Below, piece by piece: positions 1 through 7,895 of a stretch of DNA of 17,446 nt. The stretch comes from Alphaproteobacteria bacterium (GTDB lineage Bacteria; Pseudomonadota; Alphaproteobacteria; Rs-D84), in contig JAEEQU010000013.1 in assembly GCA_016285415.1 (NCBI GenBank), positions 1 to 17,446 of the forward strand, read 5' to 3'. The position numbers were made by a program, and so were the translations under genes. Numbering within the stretch: position 1 is the stretch's first letter; each line of letters opens with the position of its first letter. The notes under the pieces were generated by a model, which ran no database searches, had not been told where the DNA came from, and worked only from the letters and a program-made list of their open reading frames with translations.

Positions 1-1293
1 GCAAATTATCATAAAATGTTGCGCGAAGATTTTAAGCGTGAATATGCTGGTTTGGATTGGGAAAAATATTTTAACGCACGTGGCGCAAATGCCGCAAAAT
101 ATATCAATGTTGGTCAACCATCTGCAATTGCAGAATCAATAAAAATTATAAATGATACCGATTTAAATTTAATCAAAGATTACCTTAAATACCGGATAAT
201 TTTGGCAGCAGATGGATTCTTGGATGATAAAACATACGACATATCTTTTGATTTCTATAGTCGCACTATATCAGGCCAAAAAGAACAAAAACCACGTTGG
301 AAACGTGCAGTTGGTATGTTGGATGATACGCTTGGTGAAGAAATTGGTCATCTTTATGTAAAAAAATATTTTTCGGCGTCCGCAAAAAAACGCATGCAGG
401 GTTTGGTTGAAAATCTGCGTCGTGCATACGCAATACGAATTGAAAAACTTGATTGGATGTCCGATACAACACGTAAACGCGCAATGGATAAATTAAATTC
501 GTTCAAGGCAAAAATTGGCTATCCAGATAAATGGCGCGATTATTCCAAATTGATCATAGACGACAACGATAGTTTGTTTGAAAATATGATTCGTGTTGCA
601 AAATTTGAAGACGATTTTTGGATGAATAAAATTGGTAAAGAAAAAGATCCAACATTGTGGTACATGAACGCACACGAAATAAATGCATACTATGATCCAT
701 CAACAAATGAAATTTGCTTTCCGGCGGGAATATTGCAATATCCTTTCTTTGATATGAACGCGGATGATGCATTTAACTATGGCGCAATTGGTGCAATTAT
801 TGGGCATGAAATGACACATGGTTTTGATGATTCCGGCCGTCATTTTGATAAAGATGGGAATATGCGTGATTGGTGGACAGATGCAGACGCAAAAGAGTTT
901 GAAAAACGTGCAAATGTGATGCGTGAATTCTTTGATAAAATTGTAATTGCACCCGATGTGCATGCAAACGGCACATTTACACTGGGCGAAAATTTGGCGG
1001 ATTATGGTGGTGTTACAATATCATATACGGCATATAAAACATTTGGGCATGCATCCGAAACATTGGACGGGTTCACACCTGACATGCGTTTCTTTATCGC
1101 ATATGCGGGCGCGTGGGCGGGCAACGTACGACCCGAACAGGAAATTGCACAAACAAAAACGAACGAACATTCGTTAAACAGAAATCGCGTTAATGGAATA
1201 TTGCCACATATTGATGCGTGGTACGATGCGTTTGGTATAAATCAAGACAACAAAATGTTCGTTGCCCCCGAAAATCGTGTAAAGTTGTGGTAG
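1..1293 (+). CDS. M13 family zinc metallopeptidase (PepO/neprilysin-like), 5' truncated by window
   Basis: This is the C-terminal part of an M13 (neprilysin/PepO) peptidase, an enzyme class that cleaves oligopeptides, usually outside the cytoplasm. The frame is open to base 1 with no stop, and the family is normally about 630-700 aa against about 430 codons here, so the ATG at 16 is internal and the true start and any signal peptide lie upstream. Counting from that ATG, the zinc motif HEMTH is at residues 264-268 and is followed by GFDD. The third zinc ligand is E325 in ENLADYGG. The substrate-binding block NAYYDPSTNEICFPAGIL precedes the zinc site, and the conserved RVNG and the typical C-terminal Trp are present. 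All catalytic elements are intact. It converges on ihfA and both probably end at the shared terminator at 1308-1337. The family assignment is firm; the substrate is unknown. Confidence 0.93.
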   Translation, partial: ANYHKMLREDFKREYAGLDWEKYFNARGANAAKYINVGQPSAIAESIKIINDTDLNLIKDYLKYRIILAADGFLDDKTYDISFDFYSRTISGQKEQKPRWKRAVGMLDDTLGEEIGHLYVKKYFSASAKKRMQGLVENLRRAYAIRIEKLDWMSDTTRKRAMDKLNSFKAKIGYPDKWRDYSKLIIDDNDSLFENMIRVAKFEDDFWMNKIGKEKDPTLWYMNAHEINAYYDPSTNEICFPAGILQYPFFDMNADDAFNYGAIGAIIGHEMTHGFDDSGRHFDKDGNMRDWWTDADAKEFEKRANVMREFFDKIVIAPDVHANGTFTLGENLADYGGVTISYTAYKTFGHASETLDGFTPDMRFFIAYAGAWAGNVRPEQEIAQTKTNEHSLNRNRVNGILPHIDAWYDAFGINQDNKMFVAPENRVKLW

Positions 1294-1307
1294 ATGATTA
1301 TTCCACA

Positions 1308-1337
1308 AAAAACGGTTGCAGAAATGCAACCGTTTTT
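1308..1337. terminator. Bidirectional intrinsic terminator between M13 peptidase and ihfA
   Basis: There is a perfect 13-bp inverted repeat, with arms 1308-1320 and 1325-1337 and a GAAA loop. A-run and T-run flanks on both sides give a U-tract in either direction. It lies 15 nt after the peptidase stop and 21 nt after the ihfA stop, so it can serve both convergent units. Confidence 0.9.
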
Positions 1338-1358
1338 ACTGACCACTTTCAATAATCA

Positions 1359-1646
1359 TTATTGTTTTGATACGCGTTTGCGGAATTCATTGCATGGGCG
1401 GAACGATGTTACGCGACGTGCCGAAACAATTGCGGTTTCGCCTGTTTTCGGATTGCGACCAATACGCGCAGATTTATCTAAAATTTTGAATGTACCGAAC
1501 CCAGCAAATTTTACCTCTTCACCGTTTATCAGTGCTTCGCATATTTCGTCAAAGATTGTGTCTATTAACTTTCCCGACTGTGCCGCCGTAAAGCCAAATT
1601 GATCACGTAATTTTAAAGCCAAATCATTTCTTGTTATCGTTGCCAT
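1359..1646 (-). CDS. ihfA: Integration host factor alpha subunit (HU/IHF family)
   Basis: This 95-aa protein of the HU/IHF family is most like IHF-alpha. IHF is a heterodimer that binds specific DNA sites and bends them sharply, helping transcription, replication and recombination. The sequence shows the dimerisation helices at residues 5-42, the GFGTF strand turn near residue 50, and the beta-arm tip RNPKTGE with the intercalating proline at about residues 64-70. The FRP segment typical of the family follows. Its start lies 3 nt after the fabH stop and its SD-like AAGGG sits within the end of fabH, so translation is probably coupled. fabH followed by ihfA is the usual alphaproteobacterial order. 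HU or IHF-beta is less likely given this context and the sequence, but the subunit call rests partly on synteny. Confidence 0.9.
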   Translation of the reverse strand: MATITRNDLALKLRDQFGFTAAQSGKLIDTIFDEICEALINGEEVKFAGFGTFKILDKSARIGRNPKTGETAIVSARRVTSFRPCNEFRKRVSKQ

Positions 1647-1649
1647 TTT

Positions 1650-2588
1650 TTACACCCTTATTAAAGTTGCCCCCCATGTTAGCCCACTGCCAAATGCGGG
1701 ATATAAAATTAACTGACCACGTTTAATAATACCATTATCAAACGCATATGCAAGTGCCAATGCACCCGATGCCCCAGATGTGTTCGCATGCTGGTCCACC
1801 GTAATTAAAATCTTGTCCATTGGAAACCCAAGGCGCGCCGCACATGATTGAATAATGCGAATATTCGCCTGGTGCGGAATAATCCAATCTATATCGTCTT
1901 GGGTAATGCCCGCGTGATCCATAATATATCGCGCCGCGTCCGGCATCAAAGATACCGCCATTTTATATGTTTCGGGCCCATTCATAATAATTTTGTGATC
2001 AGGCGATCCATGCAACATATCAAACATTTTACCATCAGACATTACAACTGTATCTATGATTCCAGAATAACTGGACGTGGAACGTTCAAATATCAACGCA
2101 CCCGCGCCATCCCCGAACAGAACCGCGGTTGACCGATCGGTCATATCAACAAATCGCGACATTTTTTCGGCGCCAATTATCATTATTCTTTCATGTATAC
2201 CGGCGGTGAAAAATCCGCGTGCACAATGCAACGCGTAAATAAACCCAGTGCACGCACCACGCACATCAAATGCCGGTATGCTTTTCGTTGCGCCCAAACG
2301 ACCCATAACCTGAACCGCAACGGATGGGAAATCTAATTCAGGCGTTGTTGTTGCAACGATTATCATATCAATATCATCTATACCGATATTTGCATTTTTT
2401 AACGCCGCACGCGCCGCGTTTGTTGCCATATCTGCAACCGTTTCGTCCGCGGCGGCAAAGTGCCGTTGTTTAATTCCCGTGCGTGATACAATCCATTCAT
2501 CGCTTGTATCCATAACACGTTCAAAGTCCGCGTTCGTCATAATGCGGGCGGGCAAATAAGATCCATATCCAATAAGTTTATTTCCCAT
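1650..2588 (-). CDS. fabH: Beta-ketoacyl-ACP synthase III (KAS III)
   Basis: FabH condenses acetyl-CoA with malonyl-ACP to start type II fatty acid synthesis in the cytoplasm. The protein is 312 aa, close to the usual length of about 317. The catalytic triad is visible: Cys113 in GACTGF, His239 in IIPHQAN and Asn269 in HANTSG. The thiolase-fold glycine loop FGSGLTWGA is near the C-terminus. An upstream TTG at 2624 would extend the frame by 12 codons, but it overlaps the predicted -10 box (2616-2621), so the ATG at 2588 is chosen. It is co-transcribed with ihfA. In related genomes plsX normally lies directly upstream; here plsX is about 9.4 kb away behind an accessory block, and fabH has its own promoter. 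Confidence 0.96.
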   Translation of the reverse strand: MGNKLIGYGSYLPARIMTNADFERVMDTSDEWIVSRTGIKQRHFAAADETVADMATNAARAALKNANIGIDDIDMIIVATTTPELDFPSVAVQVMGRLGATKSIPAFDVRGACTGFIYALHCARGFFTAGIHERIMIIGAEKMSRFVDMTDRSTAVLFGDGAGALIFERSTSSYSGIIDTVVMSDGKMFDMLHGSPDHKIIMNGPETYKMAVSLMPDAARYIMDHAGITQDDIDWIIPHQANIRIIQSCAARLGFPMDKILITVDQHANTSGASGALALAYAFDNGIIKRGQLILYPAFGSGLTWGATLIRV

Positions 2589-2615
2589 TTTAACAATCTT
2601 TTGCGATGTCCAACT

Positions 2616-2643
2616 ATTATACAAGATTTAATATAACTTGCAA
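2616..2643 (-). promoter_or_regulatory. Predicted sigma70-type promoter of fabH-ihfA
   Basis: On the minus strand, TTGCAA (2638-2643) is followed after 16 nt by a perfect TATAAT (2616-2621). The transcript would start near 2609, about 20 nt before the fabH ATG. The -35 box is self-complementary and also fits the divergent tRNA promoter. Confidence 0.65.
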
Positions 2644-2665
2644 TATCAAAATCTATGAGTAAAAT
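2638..2665 (+). promoter_or_regulatory. Predicted promoter of tRNA-Arg and the downstream membrane protein
   Basis: On the plus strand the same TTGCAA (2638-2643) is followed after 16 nt by TAAAAT (2660-2665). Transcription would begin near 2672, just five bases before the mature tRNA 5' end. An overlapping TATAAC at 2665-2670 is a weaker alternative -10. Confidence 0.5.
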
Positions 2666-2676
2666 ATAACGCGCAT

Positions 2677-2752
2677 GTCCCCATAGTTCAATTGGATAGA
2701 ACAAATTCCTCCTAAGAATTAGATGCTGGTTCGATTCCAACTGGGGATACCA
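2677..2752 (+). tRNA. tRNA-Arg(CCU)
   Basis: The 76-nt gene includes an encoded CCA. The acceptor stem pairs GTCCCCA with TGGGGAT, with a G-U at position 1-72. The anticodon stem AATTC/GAATT (2704-2708 and 2716-2720) holds the loop CTCCTAA with anticodon CCT at 2711-2713. The T-arm is CTGGTTCGATTCCAA. The anticodon reads AGG codons, and the sequence closely resembles enterobacterial argW as I remember it. tRNA-Arg(CCU) genes are common integration sites, but I see no second copy of the 3' end in the window. Confidence 0.95.
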
Positions 2753-2768
2753 AAAAACAGGAAAAAAC

Positions 2769-3098
2769 ATGAAAAATCGTGCGTTGGGCCTTGGAATTAT
2801 TGCGGGAATATTGCCACATTTATTTTGTTGTGTATTGCCGGTTGTGTTGGGCATCATTGGTATGGTTGCGCCCGATTTTGCCGACCATGAAATTATTCCC
2901 GAAAGTGCGGAATTATGGTTATTTGTATTTTCTGGTTTAATGCTGATTTTATCATGGATTATGTATTTTAATCATGATGCATGCGAATGCGACCATTGCC
3001 ATGAAACGCGTCATCACAGAATTCAAAAAATCATATTGATTTGTATTACCGTATTAACAATTGCCAGTATTGTTATGCATATTGTTTCGCATCACTAA
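2769..3098 (+). CDS. Small inner-membrane protein with His/Cys-rich loop, unknown function
   Basis: I do not recognise this 109-aa protein with confidence. It has three likely membrane segments, at about residues 6-34, 49-67 and 86-106. The first contains a Cys-Cys pair after PHLF, somewhat like MerC/MerT-type metal transport proteins. The loop between segments 2 and 3 carries the metal-binding-like run HDACECDHCHETRHH, and the C-terminus ends in HH. A role in metal handling is an inference only. A good SD (AGGA at 2759-2762) precedes the ATG. The start lies only 16 nt after the tRNA CCA end and I see no promoter between them, so it is probably made from the tRNA transcript. A terminator follows the stop. 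Confidence 0.75.
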   Translation: MKNRALGLGIIAGILPHLFCCVLPVVLGIIGMVAPDFADHEIIPESAELWLFVFSGLMLILSWIMYFNHDACECDHCHETRHHRIQKIILICITVLTIASIVMHIVSHH

Positions 3099-3110
3099 AA
3101 AATTGTAATT

Positions 3111-3135
3111 AAAAACGGGGTAACACCCCGTTTTT
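3111..3135. terminator. Bidirectional intrinsic terminator
   Basis: The 11-bp stem (arms 3111-3121 and 3125-3135) with an AAC loop is flanked by five A and seven T. It serves the membrane protein on plus and the secreted-protein operon on minus; the minus-strand stop codon touches the T-run. Confidence 0.9.
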
Positions 3136-4803
3136 TTATTGTCTCTCTTCACTGGTATCGCTATCGTCCTTGCCACTGGTATCACCGTCGTCGCCTTTAC
3201 CGCCACCGTCGCCACTACCCTTGCCACATATTTCGGAACATTCTCTGGCACCGGTACCCGATGATGATGTGTCATTGCAATTGCATAAAACCCCGCTAAT
3301 ATTTGCCGGACTGGTCCCCAGAACACTGGCATTGCACGATACCGACGTATTTGCATCATGCAGGTTTCCATCACCCGTTACCCATTTATAGAACTTGTAA
3401 TTACTGCCCGACGAACCGCATGTTATACCCGACGCAGACGCCAATGTCAACGTCCCACCAATTGTACAGGTGCCACCGCTTGGGCTGCCACTGCATGATA
3501 CGACGTTATTGTTGATATCACGATATTTACTGTATGTATAACTCATTGTGGTTGAATTGCTGCATGTTGGGTTATACGTATTGGAATTGGCCGGCATTGT
3601 ACCGTCTGTACATCTGTTTTCACCGGTATCATAGAATACGTCACCACGATTATTATTCTGGTGCAATCCATTGGCCTTTACAGTTAAATTACACATTGAA
3701 TTGGCACAATTTTTTGTCCATCCGGCATACATATGAACTTCTGTAATTGGGGTGCAAGACCATAGCGACCAACGTGTATATGAATTTCCCCACGCACCAT
3801 CATCTTCTACATTAAAATAACTAAAATCTGTTTGATTTGGCAAGAATCCTATACGCGCCGTGCCGTACGTACTTGTTGCATTTGATACCAGATTATCCGC
3901 CGCGTTACGAACGCCAACCAAGTACTGAATCCATTCTTGTTTTTCCCATCCTGTTGCCGATGATTTTGGTTCGGTTGCCCCTTCGGTTTTCTTGTAATTC
4001 AAAATATACAAACCACGTGGTGTCCATCCAGTATGTGACGGAATATTTATCCTTGTAACCGTTGACCCGTTCTGTGTCCAACGCCCTGGGGCCATTCCAC
4101 CATCCCAGTGATAGTGATATTTAACCACAGACGCGTTTTTCGGAATACCTGTCCAATCTATTGGACGTGGTTGCAAATTCAAACTGGTACCTAATCCAGT
4201 TTCATAATGATATGGGGTTGTTACAATATCTTCGTAATCGCGTGGTGCCCAATGTATATATACATCAAAGTCACGATAATACTGGCATCCCTTGCCACCA
4301 TCACCGCTGCCGCCGCTTTCGCCACCACGACCACCGACATCGTCACCACCGATTTCATATCCTGTTTCTGGTTCGCCGTTTTCCAAATCTACGTATGTTG
4401 CATCACCGTTTTCGGCAACACACGCACCATTGCCATTTGCCTTTAGGCCGACATTGCATGAATAGTCCCCGCGCGTACCTAATTCACTGACTGTTTTACC
4501 CTCGCTTGTGGCCAGATTCCGAACCTGTGTCGGTGTTGCGACCAACGCCCCACTTTCACTTACAACTTTTAACCCCCCAATAGAATATCCGCCGAAACTT
4601 TTATCTGCGCCTGATGCGCGACTGCTCTGATCCAATACAGGAATAGATGTCATTTTATCACTCGCAGTTCCGCAACCCGACGATGGAATCTGGGCATACC
4701 ACCCATCGCATTGGCCAGTTGTTTCATAATACAGGGTCGTTGCCGCATCTGCGGACGCAATCCCAGTAATAATACAAACCGCGTATAAAGATATTTTTTT
4801 CAT
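3136..4803 (-). CDS. Secreted Cys-rich protein with InlB-repeat-like regions, unknown function
   Basis: This 555-aa exported protein is not one I can name. A signal peptide spans residues 1-20 (MKKIS, hydrophobic core, ADA cleavage site). The N-terminal part (21-150) has few Cys, including QCDGWYAQ and SSGCG. A Gly/Asp/Ser linker lies at about 151-172. A Trp/Tyr-rich part at 175-365 ends with MYAGWTKNC, which resembles the closing motif of InlB/Listeria-Bacteroides B-repeats. A Cys-rich, Asn/Ser/Thr-rich part covers 366-525. The tail 528-555 is Gly/Asp/Lys/Ser and highly polar. No sortase motif, anchor or catalytic motif is seen. It is the second gene of a pair: 15 nt separate it from the upstream stop, and AGGGAAT serves as SD. 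Cell-surface or periplasmic location is inferred from the signal peptide and the many Cys. Confidence 0.85.
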   Translation of the reverse strand: MKKISLYAVCIITGIASADAATTLYYETTGQCDGWYAQIPSSGCGTASDKMTSIPVLDQSSRASGADKSFGGYSIGGLKVVSESGALVATPTQVRNLATSEGKTVSELGTRGDYSCNVGLKANGNGACVAENGDATYVDLENGEPETGYEIGGDDVGGRGGESGGSGDGGKGCQYYRDFDVYIHWAPRDYEDIVTTPYHYETGLGTSLNLQPRPIDWTGIPKNASVVKYHYHWDGGMAPGRWTQNGSTVTRINIPSHTGWTPRGLYILNYKKTEGATEPKSSATGWEKQEWIQYLVGVRNAADNLVSNATSTYGTARIGFLPNQTDFSYFNVEDDGAWGNSYTRWSLWSCTPITEVHMYAGWTKNCANSMCNLTVKANGLHQNNNRGDVFYDTGENRCTDGTMPANSNTYNPTCSNSTTMSYTYSKYRDINNNVVSCSGSPSGGTCTIGGTLTLASASGITCGSSGSNYKFYKWVTGDGNLHDANTSVSCNASVLGTSPANISGVLCNCNDTSSSGTGARECSEICGKGSGDGGGKGDDGDTSGKDDSDTSEERQ

Positions 4804-4818
4804 ATTTATTCCCTATCA

Positions 4819-7734
4819 TTAATCAAAAACGATACTATCCCAAATTAAATTAGTTGTATCATTCTCGCTGTCGCCACCGGTTCCACCGCCTTGTTCGCTA
4901 TTACCACTTGATGTGCATGTTGCGGTACAACTGGTGTTTGCCGTTATGCTGAACGTATTACTGGACGATACAGTTGTTGTTCCACAATTCCAACTTATCG
5001 GATACGCAACAGACCCTTTGCAATAACTATTCAACGAAACCGTGGTACCGCTGTTAAGTGTCACAGGACTGGATGCTGCGCCAGAAACCGTGCTACAATT
5101 TGAACCACATGTGTATCTTAATGTGTATGTTGTGGGTGAACTTGTACCGCAATTAAAATGCGCCGTACACTGTGTATTATTGCTGTTTGGTGTATATGAT
5201 GTATTGTATGCGTAAAAACTTCCGCCACAATCCCAACCTGTAAATGTACAATTAGCAGGTGTGATGCATCCAGTTCTAGGTAACGTTATACTGCCATTGG
5301 TAGTTGTCCGCGAATTTATGAACCCTGAACTTGGTGAAGCGGTACCGCAACTAAAGTTTACGGTATATTCTGTGCCATTGCCGCCGCCACTGCCAGTACC
5401 CCCAGAACCACCGGAACCGCCAGAATCGCTGATACCGGAACCACTGCCAACAGAATCGCATTCTGATGTGGTCGTATTAAACAGCAATCCCATTGCCCAG
5501 CAATATATTTGATTTGGAGACGGTGTATCAATTGAATAACCATTTACCGACATACATGTTATAATCTGTGAACGGCACGCGTTAACCGCAATATTTGCCT
5601 GAACCGATAAATTGCTATTGCTGGCCCATTCGGTTGGTTCTTCGGTCGGATATCCATTTTGAACCAAACACGATGAAATATCGGTGACACAACCTTCGGC
5701 ATAATCTGCCAAGATTGTATCCTGACGCGCCTTAATCTGAACCAACACACGCGACAGATATTGTTTGATAACATCGTTTTTCGGATTATAGGTAAGGTTT
5801 GTTCCCTTGCCAGTAAATGTGTGATCTTGACATTTATTCAACACAGACGAACACATACCATAACTCTTGTCATCCTTGATATATCCGATTTTGTTTTGCA
5901 GATATTCTGACATATTGGTACTGGACGTTTTCGCGGCGCTATCCGTAACCGTTTTTTCAATATAGTCGGCCAAGGAATCCGCACTGCCCGCGCCCCACGC
6001 GTTGTTCTGATGTGTCATATTGTTGTTAGTATAATCTTGACATGTGGCACTTGTACCCCCATCAGGATTATAGTCCCATGTACGATACAAATTCACCTTG
6101 CATACATTGCTGGTCATAACCTGACCCAAAACACCGTTGCTGTTCGGGTCAAGCGCGTGTCCCGGTTGTGAACCAACGACAACTTCGCCATCTACAATGT
6201 AACGACCGGTCGGGTCAAGACAGTTTTCATAATCAGACCCACAAACAAATTCATCCTGCATACATGAATCCAACGCGTTTATGCAACCACGCATATCGTA
6301 TTCATTTTTGGATTGTGCCACCAACAAACGCGCCTTTTGCAGAACGCTTTGTGCATTACGCACGGTTGCCGCCATTTGATCGTTTGATTCATTTAATGAT
6401 TTTTCATATGCGATACATTCTTTATCTATTTCCAAATCGTATGCATTTGTAATAATGGACGCATCAACACCCTGGGCGGTGCATGCACGCAATACACTTG
6501 CCTTGCAACGATTGGTCGCCGTTTTGAACAAATCTTCACCGCGTTGATTGCTAACATTATTGTTATTCCCGGTAAGTCCACCAAGGAAAGACGACAAATC
6601 AAACCCAGTGCTATCTATGGTAAAGTCCAATAAACCACTGATATCAAAATTAAGTCCGTTGGACGAAGAAGATGCGGTACCACTCTTGACATCAATAATC
6701 ATATTTTTGATTTTATCAAGGCTGGTTTTAATTTGACTGCTATCCGTCTTGGACTGCATGGTAAGTTCCGCTTCGGTTTGGCTAAATAATGTTTCAACCT
6801 CACGCGAACTAAGCCCTATGTATTGAATCTTTTGTGCAACTTCTTGCAATTCTGCGGTGGCCTGCTTTAATGCATTTTCAGATTTTGAATAATTTTTCAG
6901 ATTTGCGCTGCAACTGCAACGACCCTGATTTTCATCTAAAACATTACAATAATTATCCATACATGCCGCATATTGCGCCTTGCAGTAATCGGTCATTTCG
7001 GCCAATTCATCCATTTCCGATGGTGTCGCCGCAGATGATGTTGTTTCCGTAGATAACCCAGTCCCCGATGCCACACGAATTACTGGTGAACGGCTGTTAC
7101 TGGCCGTTGCACGAATTCCAATACGCGAATTTGGATTATATAACACCTGCTGTGAATCTATTCTCGCGGCACGTACCGCCGTTGCACCCGTTGCCGTTCG
7201 TGCAACATGCGATGTATTTGATTTCGCGGCCGTCCGCGCAATTCCCGCACCACCTGATTTGGCCACCGTTCCTGTACGTGCAGTTGCCGCATTTCGCGTC
7301 GCACCACCCGTTGTACGCGTTGCCGCCGCGCGCGTTGCCGCCGACGATGTTGTTGCACGTGTTGAAACAGAACGCGATGCCGTTCCACGTGGTGATGCAT
7401 TTGTGGTTGTACGCGACGCAACAACACGCGATGAATTTGCCGCCGCAGATGAACGCCCTGATGTCGCATTTGTCGTAGAAGAAGGCACAATCCGTGACGC
7501 AGTTGAACGATTTGCTGCATTGTTGCGCGACACGGTTTGTTTACGCGTAATTTTTACGGGTGCTTTGGTTTGCGTGATGATTTCTTCAATATCATCTTCG
7601 TCTTCAATAAAATCAGCATCCGCATAATCGGTATCTGCATACTCAATATCGTATTCATCGTAAAATACCGGTGCCACCTCGCCAAATGCAGGCAATACCA
7701 ATAGTCCACCAAGGAACATAGCAAATCGTTTCAT
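4819..7734 (-). CDS. Large secreted Cys-rich, coiled-coil protein with C-terminal InlB-like repeats
   Basis: I do not recognise a named family for this 971-aa protein. In order it shows a signal peptide (1-18), an acidic Asp/Glu/Tyr stretch (25-52), and a low-complexity Ala/Arg/Thr/Ser region (about 63-225) that is strongly basic. A six-residue-spaced Cys cluster follows (C251, C258, C263, C273, C275), then a helical, likely coiled-coil part (280-345) and paired Cys motifs at about 410-760, such as CINALDSC. After a Gly/Ser linker (762-788) come two divergent InlB-like repeats (about 789-862 and 869-940). There are 34 Cys in all, suggesting many disulfides. The SD GGAAGGAAAG and the promoter at 7762-7790 support the start. 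It forms an operon with the 555-aa gene. An envelope or surface structural or adhesive role is inferred. Confidence 0.87.
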   Translation of the reverse strand: MKRFAMFLGGLLVLPAFGEVAPVFYDEYDIEYADTDYADADFIEDEDDIEEIITQTKAPVKITRKQTVSRNNAANRSTASRIVPSSTTNATSGRSSAAANSSRVVASRTTTNASPRGTASRSVSTRATTSSAATRAAATRTTGGATRNAATARTGTVAKSGGAGIARTAAKSNTSHVARTATGATAVRAARIDSQQVLYNPNSRIGIRATASNSRSPVIRVASGTGLSTETTSSAATPSEMDELAEMTDYCKAQYAACMDNYCNVLDENQGRCSCSANLKNYSKSENALKQATAELQEVAQKIQYIGLSSREVETLFSQTEAELTMQSKTDSSQIKTSLDKIKNMIIDVKSGTASSSSNGLNFDISGLLDFTIDSTGFDLSSFLGGLTGNNNNVSNQRGEDLFKTATNRCKASVLRACTAQGVDASIITNAYDLEIDKECIAYEKSLNESNDQMAATVRNAQSVLQKARLLVAQSKNEYDMRGCINALDSCMQDEFVCGSDYENCLDPTGRYIVDGEVVVGSQPGHALDPNSNGVLGQVMTSNVCKVNLYRTWDYNPDGGTSATCQDYTNNNMTHQNNAWGAGSADSLADYIEKTVTDSAAKTSSTNMSEYLQNKIGYIKDDKSYGMCSSVLNKCQDHTFTGKGTNLTYNPKNDVIKQYLSRVLVQIKARQDTILADYAEGCVTDISSCLVQNGYPTEEPTEWASNSNLSVQANIAVNACRSQIITCMSVNGYSIDTPSPNQIYCWAMGLLFNTTTSECDSVGSGSGISDSGGSGGSGGTGSGGGNGTEYTVNFSCGTASPSSGFINSRTTTNGSITLPRTGCITPANCTFTGWDCGGSFYAYNTSYTPNSNNTQCTAHFNCGTSSPTTYTLRYTCGSNCSTVSGAASSPVTLNSGTTVSLNSYCKGSVAYPISWNCGTTTVSSSNTFSITANTSCTATCTSSGNSEQGGGTGGDSENDTTNLIWDSIVFD

Positions 7735-7761
7735 TGTAAAATCTTTCCTTCCATTATCTTT

Positions 7762-7790
7762 ATTTTATCATACACGCCTTATTAACGCAA
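7762..7790 (-). promoter_or_regulatory. Predicted promoter of the secreted Cys-rich operon
   Basis: The minus strand reads TTGCGT (7785-7790), a 17-nt spacer, then TAAAAT (7762-7767), about 28 nt upstream of the 971-aa start. The SD GGAAGGAAAG lies between. Confidence 0.5.
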
Positions 7791-7843
7791 TAGAAAAAAA
7801 GTAAGTTTGTACCCAATTAAGTCATACAATTTGGTCTTTTAAC

Positions 7844-7872
7844 TTGAAAACGTGTTCGCCATTTTATAGAAT
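7844..7872 (+). promoter_or_regulatory. Predicted promoter of the ClsC-like gene
   Basis: TTGAAA (7844-7849), 17 nt, TAGAAT (7867-7872): five of six consensus bases in each box. The start site would fall near 7879. The -10 covers the alternative TTG start codon at 7872, which argues for the ATG at 7896. Confidence 0.55.
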
Positions 7873-7895
7873 TGAGTCAAAGTGTAACAACAAAA

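Noticed and set aside
7068..7627. Several overlapping open frames on both strands opposite the 971-aa gene
   Set aside because: They arise from the low-complexity Ala/Arg/Thr tract, and translate to Pro/His- or Arg/Gln-rich strings without start signals.
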